The notes below the pieces were generated by a model. It searched no databases. It was not told where the DNA came from and saw only the letters and a program-made list of their open reading frames with translations. Both the position numbers and the translations under genes were made by a program. Positions 1-8,507 of a DNA stretch of 47,746 nucleotides are shown here, piece by piece. The DNA comes from Pseudanabaena frigida (GTDB lineage Bacteria > Cyanobacteriota > Cyanobacteriia > Pseudanabaenales > Pseudanabaenaceae): the NCBI GenBank assembly GCA_003242085.1, contig QBML01000040.1, positions 1 to 47,746 of the forward strand, read 5' to 3'. The stretch's first letter is position 1. Every line of letters starts with the position of its first letter.

Positions 1-70
1 AGAAGGATTGCGGCGCTTCGCGCCGCAATCCTTCTTTGGGTTTTAAGTCCTGATACACTTGGCAGCTATA
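1..70. repeat. Palindromic interspersed element, copy A (cut by window edge)
   Basis: A perfect 16-bp stem (1-16 with 20-35) around a ttc triloop, followed by ttgggtttt and a flank ending in cagctatag. The missing left side would carry the complementary aaaacccaa seen in the other copies (28062, 32645, 33230, 36306, 40219, 47591). The right flank (gtcctgatacacttgg) matches the reverse complement of the left flank of the copy at 33230. Confidence 0.8.
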
Positions 71-116
71 GCGGAATCTTGGCTTAATCTGAAATGCAGC
101 CAAGATTCCGCTATAG
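66..116. repeat. 19-bp perfect inverted repeat upstream of sbcD
   Basis: Positions 66-84 are perfectly complementary to 98-116, with a 13-nt loop between them. It begins at the ctatag that ends element copy A, so it may be part of that insertion or a terminator for an upstream gene outside the window. There is no strong T-tract on the plus strand. Confidence 0.6.
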
Positions 117-196
117 TTAAATCTTAGGAACTATTTAAATTTAACTAATGCGGTCTCAAGAAATATAATTTCTACGAACTGCACATACATCAAATT

Positions 197-1363
197 ATGC
201 GTTTAATCCACACTTCCGACTGGCATTTGGGTAGAAAGTTGAAAGGAGTCGATCGCACACCTGAAATTGCCTTGGCTTTGGACGAAATCCTCAAATATGC
301 TAAAGAGTTTGAAGTTGACGCAGTATTAGTGTCAGGCGATATCTTTGACGTGCCAAATCCCACGACTGAGGCAGAACGGATAGCCTATGACTTTTTCTAT
401 AAGCTCAATCAGTTAAGTATTCCCTCAGTAGCGATCGCAGGAAATCATGACTCGGCAAATCGGATTGATAGCCTTGCACATTTGCTATCTCTAGCAGGAG
501 TGAGAGCGTTAGGCAGACCGAGAATTGCTGAAGAAGGTGGTGTAGTTAACATTGATACAGCCAGCGGCAAGCTTTGCGTTGGTGCAATGCCTTTTGCTTC
601 AGAACGCAAATTATTAGCTGCTGAGGATGTCTGGAATAAGGATGCTCTAGAGCAGCGCAGTGATTATAAAACCCTTGTATCTTTTGTTCTCCAAGATCTT
701 GCTAATGCCTTTAAAACTGATGTGGTAAATGTGATGATGGCGCATATGACTATTGAGGGAGCAAAGTTTACAGGCTCTGAGGCAGCTTTTTATAGTGGTG
801 ATGTTTATAGTCTTTCAGGTCAATCGATTCCTTCGGAATGTCAATATATGGGCTTAGGTCATATCCATCGACCGCAACAAATTCCTAACGCTGTGCCTAC
901 TTATTATGCGGGGTCTTTGATTCAAGTGGATTTTGGTGAGGTGGGCGAAGAGAAAGGATTTAATTTAATTGAAGTGGAAACTGGTAGACCCGCAAAGGTA
1001 CAATTTCAACCTCTTATCTGTCAGAAACCACTCAAGCGTGTGGAATGTCATCTCGATCAACTTGATGAGAATTTAGAAGTCCATCGCGATTATGAAGGCT
1101 ATTTGAAATTTGCGATCGCTGTGGATACGCCGCCCATCGGACTCGCGGATCGAGTTAGAAAGGTTTGCCCTCAAGCAGTAATGGTGGAACCAAAATTAAT
1201 TGTGAATGAATCATCTCAACCTTCAGAAATCAAAGATTATGATCGCTTCGATCCGATCGCGGAGTTTCAAAAGTTTTATAGCGATCGGGAAAAGACGCTA
1301 TCACCAGATGTAATTGCTGCATTTAAGGATTTGTATATGGAGTTTAGCGATGCGTCCAATTGA
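197..1363 (+). CDS. sbcD: Exonuclease subunit SbcD (Mre11-like)
   Basis: Nuclease subunit of the SbcCD (Mre11-Rad50-like) complex, which opens DNA hairpins and processes blocked double-strand ends using Mn2+. The calcineurin-like phosphoesterase motifs are visible: DWHLG near residue 8, GDIFD near 47, GNHD near 82, a metal-binding histidine in MMAH, and GHIHRPQ near 221. The length of 388 aa is normal, and the C-terminal capping region is present. The ATG start gives the canonical MRLIHTSDWHLG opening. The gene overlaps sbcC by 14 bp, so the two are probably translationally coupled. A hairpin nuclease is a natural partner for a genome carrying many long palindromes like those here, but that link is inference. 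Confidence 0.96.
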   Translation: MRLIHTSDWHLGRKLKGVDRTPEIALALDEILKYAKEFEVDAVLVSGDIFDVPNPTTEAERIAYDFFYKLNQLSIPSVAIAGNHDSANRIDSLAHLLSLAGVRALGRPRIAEEGGVVNIDTASGKLCVGAMPFASERKLLAAEDVWNKDALEQRSDYKTLVSFVLQDLANAFKTDVVNVMMAHMTIEGAKFTGSEAAFYSGDVYSLSGQSIPSECQYMGLGHIHRPQQIPNAVPTYYAGSLIQVDFGEVGEEKGFNLIEVETGRPAKVQFQPLICQKPLKRVECHLDQLDENLEVHRDYEGYLKFAIAVDTPPIGLADRVRKVCPQAVMVEPKLIVNESSQPSEIKDYDRFDPIAEFQKFYSDREKTLSPDVIAAFKDLYMEFSDASN

Positions 1364-4300
1364 GCTAATTGTCGAAGGATTTACTAGTTTCCGCACTCGT
1401 CAAGTCTTAGATTTCTCTGGTCTCGATTTGTTTGCGATTACAGGCGCAACAGGTGCGGGGAAAACTTCGCTATTAGATGCGATTACCTTTGCCCTTTATG
1501 ACGAAGTATCTCAAAAGCCCAGCTCCCCAAAGGAATTAGTCAGTCAGGGAGCTAAGCAATTAAAAGTGGAATTTCGGTTTGTGATGCGACAAACTGAATA
1601 CAAGGCTGTACGCTCATGGCGCAATCGAGGCAAAACATCTGTTCCAAATTTCATGTTGGAAGAATTAGTTGGCGAAGAATGGAAAAGATGTAATACCCAA
1701 AATGTCGCAGAGATTATCGGAATGGATTTTAAGACCTTTACCCGTGTGATTATTTTACCGCAGGGACAGTTTGATGAATTCCTCAAGGGTGAGGCTACGA
1801 AAAGACGAGAAATATTAAGGCAGTTGGCAGGATTTCAGATTTTTGAGCAAATGCGGAAGGAGGCAAGCGATCGCACTAGCCGTTTTAAAGCCGAGCGCGA
1901 AGGATTAGACAAAGTTCTTGAAGGGATGCAAGCACCAACTAGTGAGGATGTAAAAACTCAACAAACAGAATTAGAAAATCTCGAAATTACCATTCCCGAG
2001 TTAGATGTTAAAGCCAAACAAAGTCGTAAATTACTAGAATCAGAAGAAAGATTATTTACACAAATCCAGCAACATGGTCAGCTTTTGGCAAATTTAGCTA
2101 AGTTGCAACAGGAAGATCGTAAAATCAAGGCTTTAGAAACTAGGGCGCATAATGCTCAATTAGCTAATTCTATCGTTGGGACTTGGACAGTTTTACAAAC
2201 TACTCGTAAGCGTCTAGAAAATGCGATCGCCGATCTCGTAAACGCTAATCAAAACCTCGTTACATCCAAAATTGAGCTAGAAAAACAACAAAAAATTCTC
2301 GAACAATCTCGCGCCGTCAGTATCGAAGCTCAAAGCCAAATTGCAGCTCAAGAGAAAAATCTAGCTTTAGCGGAATCTCTGCATACCCAACAGCAGCAAA
2401 GTGAATTGGAATTAGAACGGGCTAATAACAATGCTTTAGAGCGATCGCAAGTTCTCGAAAAAGCGGTCAAAGCTACAAAGAAAGCAGAATTAGATTTACA
2501 AGTAGCAATTCAAAAATCGCAAACTATTGAAATAGCGATCGCCAATTCTGATAACGATACAGATCGTCTTGAAAACCTACGTCAAATTGCAGAACCTCTA
2601 GCACAATGGCAAATTCTGCAAGAGAATCTGGCTAAACAACAACAAAAAAACAAACAAGTTCAAACGGAAATTGAGAAGCTCTCTCAGCAATTGGAGAAAT
2701 CCCAACAGGCGATCGCTAAAGCTGAAAGTGAATTCCAAACTGCCAATATCGCTCTTAAGCAAGCAGAAGACTCTAATTTACAAGCTGTACAGAGTAGTCA
2801 TGTTAGTGCTTTACGCGTAGAATTGCATGAGGGCGACAACTGTCCTGTTTGTAATAATCTATATTCGCTGGCAGGATTATCTGAACTTGTCAAAATAGAA
2901 ATAATTGATACGGTAAATTTATTAGAACAAAAGGATGTAGCTGAAAGACATTTATCTACATTCTTGCAAGATCGCATCAAAATAGAGACAAGCCTAGAAG
3001 CATCGCAGCAACAATTGCAAAGGCAAGCACAGGAAATTACTGAATTAGAAATACAGATATCTAAATTACAAAAACAGATCGATCGAATCCTCAAAAGCCC
3101 TTGGCTAGTAGAAGAAATCGTTCGCGATCGCCAAGAACTTGAAGCTCAAGAGTTAGCCTACCAAAAGTTAGTTAGCGAGCAAAAAGAAATCGCGATCGCC
3201 TATCAAAATGCCGAGAATAAACTTAAAGCCAGCCAAGAAAATTGGCAATTAGCCCAAACAGAATTCGATAAATCAGATCGGGAAAAAGTACTCAGAGCGT
3301 CGCAACTACAGGAAATTTCGCAACGGTTGCTAGAAATTACAAATGGCAAGAGTTACGAATCCTTACGTCAAAGTATTTTACAAGCAAAAGCGGAATTAAG
3401 CGATCGCTTACAAATCGTCGAATCAAGCTATCAAAAAGCCCGTGAAACCTTTGTCAAATGTGAAGCTGCTGCAACTACAGCTCAAGAGAATCATGATTTA
3501 GCAATTTCGGAATGCTCTCAACAGGAAGTAAATTGGCAGATAGAACTAAAATCTCTCAATTTCTCAGAATCAGAATTTCTAGATGCCCAGGCTTCGCGAT
3601 CGCAAATAGAATCATGGCAAAAAGAAATCGACAACTATCAACGCCAAGAGCAAGACTTAACCACTCGCCTGCAAATGTTTACTGAAGCGATCGCCGATCG
3701 ATATACCGATGAACAGGCGATCTCGAAACTTCGGGAAGAATCTCAACTAGCAGAACAAGCATTACAACTAGCTAGTGAAAATCGCGCCTCGATCAAAGCA
3801 TGGCTGGAACAAGCACAGCAAAAACGTCAAGAATCACAGGAATTAGAAGATCGTAAAATCGCCTTACAGTCTCAAGAAAAAACATATTACACCCTTGCCC
3901 AAGACCTGCAATCTAATAAATTCCAAGAATATATTCTTGATAGTCTCCAACAAGAACTTGCTAATCGTGCCTCAGTTCTCTTACAACAACTTTCTGAAGA
4001 TCGCTATATTCTCCAAATTGAAAGCGGCGATTATTGGGTGTCTGACAACTGGAATGGTGGCGAAAAGAGACGAGTAAGAACCCTGTCAGGTGGTGAAACC
4101 TTTGCGGCTTCGCTCTCGATGGCTCTAGCATTATCCGAAAGATTATCTATAGGAATTGAACTTGGTAGTCTTTTCCTAGATGAAGGATTCGGCACTCTTG
4201 ATAGTGAAACTCTAGAAAGTGTTACTCAAATTCTTGAGTCCTTACGTCAGCAAGATCGTCTTATTGGTGTCATTACACATATCCAATCTCTTGCTGAGCG

Positions 4301-4367
4301 ATTACCCACTCAAATTCACGTTTGTAAGGCTATTAATGGATCGGAACTTATTAATGTGAGTAGATAA
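1350..4367 (+). CDS. sbcC: Exonuclease ATPase subunit SbcC (Rad50-like)
   Basis: SMC-like ATPase partner of SbcD. Walker A (GATGAGKTS) is at residues 32-40. Two long coiled-coil arms rich in Gln, Glu and Leu flank a zinc hook, CPVC, at residues 498-501. The ABC signature LSGGE is near 912, with Walker B (LFLDEGFGTLD) about 30 residues later. I chose the ATG at 1350 (MRPIELIVEGF, the usual SbcC opening) over an in-frame upstream codon at 1314, which would add 12 unrelated residues inside sbcD. The product is 1005 aa, normal for the family. The gene converges on the tRNA nucleotidyltransferase gene, and the stop codon lies inside the shared hairpin at 4365-4392. Confidence 0.95.
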   Translation: MRPIELIVEGFTSFRTRQVLDFSGLDLFAITGATGAGKTSLLDAITFALYDEVSQKPSSPKELVSQGAKQLKVEFRFVMRQTEYKAVRSWRNRGKTSVPNFMLEELVGEEWKRCNTQNVAEIIGMDFKTFTRVIILPQGQFDEFLKGEATKRREILRQLAGFQIFEQMRKEASDRTSRFKAEREGLDKVLEGMQAPTSEDVKTQQTELENLEITIPELDVKAKQSRKLLESEERLFTQIQQHGQLLANLAKLQQEDRKIKALETRAHNAQLANSIVGTWTVLQTTRKRLENAIADLVNANQNLVTSKIELEKQQKILEQSRAVSIEAQSQIAAQEKNLALAESLHTQQQQSELELERANNNALERSQVLEKAVKATKKAELDLQVAIQKSQTIEIAIANSDNDTDRLENLRQIAEPLAQWQILQENLAKQQQKNKQVQTEIEKLSQQLEKSQQAIAKAESEFQTANIALKQAEDSNLQAVQSSHVSALRVELHEGDNCPVCNNLYSLAGLSELVKIEIIDTVNLLEQKDVAERHLSTFLQDRIKIETSLEASQQQLQRQAQEITELEIQISKLQKQIDRILKSPWLVEEIVRDRQELEAQELAYQKLVSEQKEIAIAYQNAENKLKASQENWQLAQTEFDKSDREKVLRASQLQEISQRLLEITNGKSYESLRQSILQAKAELSDRLQIVESSYQKARETFVKCEAAATTAQENHDLAISECSQQEVNWQIELKSLNFSESEFLDAQASRSQIESWQKEIDNYQRQEQDLTTRLQMFTEAIADRYTDEQAISKLREESQLAEQALQLASENRASIKAWLEQAQQKRQESQELEDRKIALQSQEKTYYTLAQDLQSNKFQEYILDSLQQELANRASVLLQQLSEDRYILQIESGDYWVSDNWNGGEKRRVRTLSGGETFAASLSMALALSERLSIGIELGSLFLDEGFGTLDSETLESVTQILESLRQQDRLIGVITHIQSLAERLPTQIHVCKAINGSELINVSR

Positions 4368-4392
4368 AGATATCCCGATCGCGATATCTTTA
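4365..4392. terminator. Bidirectional hairpin between sbcC and cca
   Basis: A 10-bp perfect stem (4365-4374 with 4383-4392) around an 8-nt loop. The sbcC stop (4365-4367) and the stop of the convergent minus-strand gene (4390-4392) are the two ends of the stem. Confidence 0.65.
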
Positions 4393-5640
4393 CTTACTAA
4401 TTATTGATTTAATAAAAGCGATCGCCTCTTCTTTAGATTTAATTTTGCCTTCAACTTGAGCAATTTTTGTGAGTTCTAGCAGTTCTCCAATCTTGGGACT
4501 TGGGGCAATTCCCAATTCCTGTAATAACACATCCCCAGTAATTAAAGCTATAGGATAAGCGATCGCATCGTGAGGATTGAGCCAACGCTCTAACCAAGGT
4601 GAGATCTTCTCAAACTCATGACCACTAGCCAATGCCAGCACAGCGATCGCAGGGAAATACTCCAAAGTATGCTGAAAGAATTTATATTGCTCTTTTGGTG
4701 AAGAATTTTCCAAAAGAACTATAAATTGTGGTAAGTAGCGCAAAATTCCTACTAACCAACGCTGTTCTGCACGACTCAAACCTAGTGTCTCCAAAGCATT
4801 TGCGCTATTGGTTAGAGCTGCTAACTTTACAATTACCTGTGCATAGCGATCGCCAGCTAATTGTTTGCTAAAAAATAGTTCTAGATTGGGGAATTTGGTC
4901 AACAGTATTGTAATTGCGCCTTCAATTTTGGCAAATCGCTCTAAATTTAAATGTTTTGATGGTAGCCAATCTTCTAAAATACGGTCGCCAATTGCTTCTA
5001 GCATCCATTGACTTCCATTTCTCATTGACAAAAGATAAGCTAATTCTGTCTTAACTCGTTCAGCTGCTATAGACTTTAGCTTCGGTGCAAATTTAATCAG
5101 AACCTGTCTCGTTAAGCTTTCTATCTCAAATCCCAACTGTGCAGCCTGTCGATATCCACGCAAAATCCGTAATGGATCTTCTGCCAAATTTTCAGGAGCG
5201 ACCATCTTAATTCTATGCGCTTCTAAATCCCCAATTCCATCAAATGGATCGATATATGCCGATCGCAAATCCAACTTCGAATCCTGATCGTCGGTCATCA
5301 ATAACTGGTGGCATTCCAAGGCGATCGCATTCATGCAAAAATCGCGTCTTCCTAAGTCTGCCTCTAAGCTCCCACCCATTTGCTGTGCAAAATCTGCAGT
5401 TCCATTTTTAAAAACGACTCTCGCTATTTGCCGTTCTGCATCTAAAACTACAAATCCTGCTTCATATTTACGAGCGATTGCCTGAGCTGTTTCCACCGCT
5501 TTTTCTGGTAAAATAAAATCAAGATCGAGATATTTGCTTTGGCGATTGAGTATGCGATCTCGCACCCATCCACCTACTAGGTAGGTAGGCGCTGGTAAAT
5601 CATTAAAATCAAAGGGAAACTGTTGCAAAATTGATGACAA
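4390..5640 (-). CDS. cca: tRNA nucleotidyltransferase / poly(A) polymerase family protein (class II)
   Basis: Adds nucleotides to the 3' CCA end of tRNA, or poly(A) to RNA. Class II motifs are in order: LVGGWVRDRIL near residue 21, the LDLDF catalytic acidic pair, RRDFCMNAIAL, EDPLRILRGYRQAAQLGF (motif D) and AAERVKTEL (motif E). The C-terminal half is helical. Motif D reads RGYRQAAQ rather than the classic RAxRFA. Several bacteria, including cyanobacteria, split the job between CC-adding and A-adding enzymes. Sequence alone does not tell which this is, so the symbol is a family label. At 416 aa it is typical. An HD domain is not obvious. Confidence 0.88.
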   Translation of the reverse strand: MSSILQQFPFDFNDLPAPTYLVGGWVRDRILNRQSKYLDLDFILPEKAVETAQAIARKYEAGFVVLDAERQIARVVFKNGTADFAQQMGGSLEADLGRRDFCMNAIALECHQLLMTDDQDSKLDLRSAYIDPFDGIGDLEAHRIKMVAPENLAEDPLRILRGYRQAAQLGFEIESLTRQVLIKFAPKLKSIAAERVKTELAYLLSMRNGSQWMLEAIGDRILEDWLPSKHLNLERFAKIEGAITILLTKFPNLELFFSKQLAGDRYAQVIVKLAALTNSANALETLGLSRAEQRWLVGILRYLPQFIVLLENSSPKEQYKFFQHTLEYFPAIAVLALASGHEFEKISPWLERWLNPHDAIAYPIALITGDVLLQELGIAPSPKIGELLELTKIAQVEGKIKSKEEAIAFIKSIISK

Positions 5641-5748
5641 AAACTGCTGGGGTTTTACAAGGAAAATTAGTAAATAAATACGATTCGATTGGATCGTTGC
5701 TGTAAAGAGATGCTTTAACTAAATGAAATTAGCGATACGAGTATATTT

Positions 5749-6504
5749 TTATGCAGGATTATGTAATTCTGGAGTTTCCTCTATGACTATTTCTTGGAAC
5801 TCTGTAGACTTAGGTAAATCTAGCGATAGTTCTAATTGATCGCCTGACGGCTCTGGCAAAGGATCTTCCAGTTGTTCGCGATTACTATTCATGTCAGCTT
5901 CTACTAACTTTTCAGGAGATATACAGGCAGAATCTCCATGATTAAGTGTTTGTGGAGTTTTATCTATTTCTAAGGTAGTGTCTACTACTTCATAGATTTG
6001 AGACTTATTTGCGGCGGTTCTTAGTTTGCTTGTTACTTCAGTAGTACGCTCAGCAATTCCTGCAATATTTTCTGGAGCATAATTATCTGATGCAGATTTT
6101 GCATTTTCTTTGGCGGCGATCGCATCTAGTGCGGCTTCTGCGGATAAGTCCATTTCTAAGGCAGATGCATCGGTTTGCTTATTTTCTGCGCTAGTTGGGA
6201 CATCAGATTCTCGATCGAAGAGAGCCTCAAGATCGGGCATATCTTCCCGTACCATCCGAATCGGCAAATTTGCAATTAAAGCCGTCATCCGTTTATCAGA
6301 TTCTAAACGGATATCGAGCGAACCTTCGTCAAGTTCGACGTATTTAGAGACTACACGCATAATCTCATGGCGCATATTGTCAAATACCTGTGGCTCGATC
6401 GCTGCTCGGTCATGCGCCAAAATAAATTTCAAACGCTGCTTGACTTTCGCTCCACTAGGAACGTTACTTCTTTGAAATAGGCGATCGAGCAGTGTTGAAA
6501 TCAT
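5749..6504 (-). CDS. minE: Cell division topological factor MinE with long acidic C-terminal extension
   Basis: Residues 1-96 look like complete MinE: an N-terminal amphipathic membrane segment (STLLDRLFQR), the MinD-contact helix (RLKFILAHDRA), and the beta-strand dimerisation domain ending near ALIANLPIRM. MinE stimulates MinD ATPase and drives Min oscillation that excludes FtsZ rings from the poles. About 155 further residues follow. They are acidic and rich in Ala, Ser, Thr and Glu, with no recognised domain, and contain LELSLDLP and QEIVIEETPE near the end. Ordinary MinE is about 90-100 aa, so the tail is unusual. Last gene of minCDE, 8 bp after minD. The reading frame is open throughout, so a chance fusion by frameshift is unlikely. 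Confidence 0.93.
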   Translation of the reverse strand: MISTLLDRLFQRSNVPSGAKVKQRLKFILAHDRAAIEPQVFDNMRHEIMRVVSKYVELDEGSLDIRLESDKRMTALIANLPIRMVREDMPDLEALFDRESDVPTSAENKQTDASALEMDLSAEAALDAIAAKENAKSASDNYAPENIAGIAERTTEVTSKLRTAANKSQIYEVVDTTLEIDKTPQTLNHGDSACISPEKLVEADMNSNREQLEDPLPEPSGDQLELSLDLPKSTEFQEIVIEETPELHNPA

Positions 6505-6512
6505 GTTAATCC

Positions 6513-7316
6513 TCAGGCATTCCCACTAATCCAATTTGTCAGCCTTGCAAAAAATCCTTTTGGCGGTGCTTCGAGCTGTAAAAACTCAATATTCCGACCT
6601 TCAAGTCTTTTTGCTACATTTTCATAAGCAGTGCCTGCGAGGGATGCCTTGTCTGACAAAACCAATGGTTCCCCTTTATTGGTAGAAACGATCACCTGTT
6701 CATCATCGGGAATTACGCCAATTAATTTAACTGACAAAATATCCAGTACATCCTCGACACTCATCATGTCATTGTTCTTTACCATAGCAGGACGGATGCG
6801 ATTCAGGATCAGTTTAATGTCAGTAATCCGATTTGCTTCTAAGAGTCCTACCACGCGATCGGCATCACGCACCGCCGAAATTTCGGGAGTTGTCACCACG
6901 ATCGCTTCTTTTGCCCCAGCGATCGCATTTTGAAACCCTGACTCAATCCCTGCGGGACAATCAATCAATACATAGTCAAAATATCGACTTAAAACTTCCA
7001 CCAACGCCTTCATGTGCGCTGCTGTAATTGCAGTTTTATTGCGAGTTTGCGGAGCCGCTAACAAAGACAAATTGGGCTGACGTTTATCTTTGACTAAGGC
7101 TTGGTCGAGTTTACATTCTCGCGCAATCACCTCTAGGGCTGTGTACACGATGCGATTTTCTAATCCCAATAAGAGATCGAGATTTCGCAAGCCAAAGTCA
7201 GCATCCACCAAAACCACTTTGCGTCCTAGTTTGGCGAGTGCCATGCCGAGATTTGCTGAAGATGTGGTCTTGCCGACACCACCTTTACCAGAGGTAACAA
7301 CGATAATGCGACTCAT
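6513..7316 (-). CDS. minD: Septum site-determining ATPase MinD
   Basis: Membrane-binding ParA/MinD ATPase that recruits MinC to the membrane. It has the deviant Walker A GKGGVGKTT at residues 10-18, switch residues in VLVDADFGLRNLDLLLG, and DYVLIDCPAG as Walker B near residue 115. The C-terminal amphipathic targeting helix GFFARLTNWISG is intact. Length 267 aa is standard. It lies 9 bp after minC and 8 bp before minE, so the three form one operon. Confidence 0.97.
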   Translation of the reverse strand: MSRIIVVTSGKGGVGKTTSSANLGMALAKLGRKVVLVDADFGLRNLDLLLGLENRIVYTALEVIARECKLDQALVKDKRQPNLSLLAAPQTRNKTAITAAHMKALVEVLSRYFDYVLIDCPAGIESGFQNAIAGAKEAIVVTTPEISAVRDADRVVGLLEANRITDIKLILNRIRPAMVKNNDMMSVEDVLDILSVKLIGVIPDDEQVIVSTNKGEPLVLSDKASLAGTAYENVAKRLEGRNIEFLQLEAPPKGFFARLTNWISGNA

Positions 7317-7325
7317 GTTTAGGGG

Positions 7326-8399
7326 TTACTGATTAAGCGAGGGATAGTTTAAGGGGAAATGATTAAATGATGAAAAGTCAACAACTTGGACGATTTGAAT
7401 CGCGGGAACACCTTGAGTACTCACAAATGCGACCTCAGGGCAGAAAGAAGTACTAGGACTTTCTACACGGGCAATGAAATTGGCAATCCTGATCTGAGTT
7501 GCATCTAAATGCAAAGCCATAACTACGGCTTGAGCATTGCCTTTGACACCTGCATGGGCCATGCCTTTTAGCTTGCCGCATACTATAATATCGCCTTCAG
7601 AGATCAGTTCTGCGCCAGCATTAACATCACCGAAGACAATAATACTGCCTGAATGCCGAATTTCTGTACCAGATCTTACTGTCATCTTAATGTATAGCGG
7701 ATCGTCAGTCGGTGCATCAGGAATTGGGTTAAACCCTAAAATTTCTCGAAAGATTGTCCCCTGCTCGACTGAGAAACCCATACTAGCAGCATTAATTGCG
7801 GTCTGACGACGATTTGTAACGATACAGTGCAATAAAAGCTGATAATTTTGTAGCGACTCGAATACTTCTTGGAGTTGGCGCGTATCTAATAGGCGATCGC
7901 CCGTTTGTAAATATACTTGTGTGCGTGGTTTCCAGTCATGCCCACTTGCTGCCATGCGTTGCTCTAATTGAGAAAGGATCTCTTCCCAAGTTAAAGTTAG
8001 CAGTGAAGTCACAGGGTTTGACTGGTGACCTTCTGTGTTAATTGTCTGGGTTTCGGCATGATTATCCGATTGACCAAACGCTAACTTTCTATTTCTCTCA
8101 GTAGGCAATAAAAGGTTCAGCTTGCTATCTAGAGTTTTAAATCTTACCTGCCATATCTCAGGATCGGGTGTTGGCTCTGGTTGAGATTTTTTAGCAGGCT
8201 TACTAGGAATCGGTTTGAGTTCTCCCCCTTCTACATCCGCAACTGTAAGTGGGGCAAGAGTGATAGATTCCTCATTTTTGTCCGCCACGACAACGATCTC
8301 AGGCATCTCCGCAGATGACAAATCCCCTGCGCCTGACTTTAACTTTGTAGGAGGCAGAGGATTTGTTCTCACGGCAGTACTACGCTCGTTTGCATTCAT
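7326..8399 (-). CDS. minC: Septum site-determining protein MinC
   Basis: FtsZ-polymerisation inhibitor delivered by MinD. The C-terminal beta-helix domain is clear (MTVRSGTEIRHSG, then VFGDVNAGAELISEGDIIVCG and a GNAQAVV turn). The MinD-contact motif RSGQ of E. coli reads RSGT here. An alpha/beta FtsZ-binding domain precedes it (WEEILSQLEQRM, TGDRLLDTRQLQEV, residues about 150-200). The first 90 or so residues are a low-complexity Pro/Ser/Glu-rich extension without a recognised fold. The start is uncertain because the N-terminus is poorly conserved; the ATG at 8399 is the longest. First gene of minCDE. Confidence 0.93.
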   Translation of the reverse strand: MNANERSTAVRTNPLPPTKLKSGAGDLSSAEMPEIVVVADKNEESITLAPLTVADVEGGELKPIPSKPAKKSQPEPTPDPEIWQVRFKTLDSKLNLLLPTERNRKLAFGQSDNHAETQTINTEGHQSNPVTSLLTLTWEEILSQLEQRMAASGHDWKPRTQVYLQTGDRLLDTRQLQEVFESLQNYQLLLHCIVTNRRQTAINAASMGFSVEQGTIFREILGFNPIPDAPTDDPLYIKMTVRSGTEIRHSGSIIVFGDVNAGAELISEGDIIVCGKLKGMAHAGVKGNAQAVVMALHLDATQIRIANFIARVESPSTSFCPEVAFVSTQGVPAIQIVQVVDFSSFNHFPLNYPSLNQ

Positions 8400-8469
8400 G
8401 AAGCTTCTTTTAAATTACCTACTATCTGCGATCGCGATCGCTAAAGCAGCCGAAAAATTCAAAAATCAG

Positions 8470-8507
8470 AAAACAAGGCAAGGGGCGTTAGCCCCTTGCC
8501 TTGTTTT
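8470..8507 (-). terminator. Intrinsic terminator of clpC
   Basis: A perfect 17-bp stem (8470-8486 with 8491-8507) with a 4-nt loop, an A-run on one side and a T-run on the other. It begins at the clpC stop codon and ends the minus-strand clpC transcript just before minC. Confidence 0.85.

Noticed and set aside
6110-6475. 121-aa plus-strand frame
   Set aside because: Antisense to minE; Ser/Arg-rich translation typical of a shadow frame.
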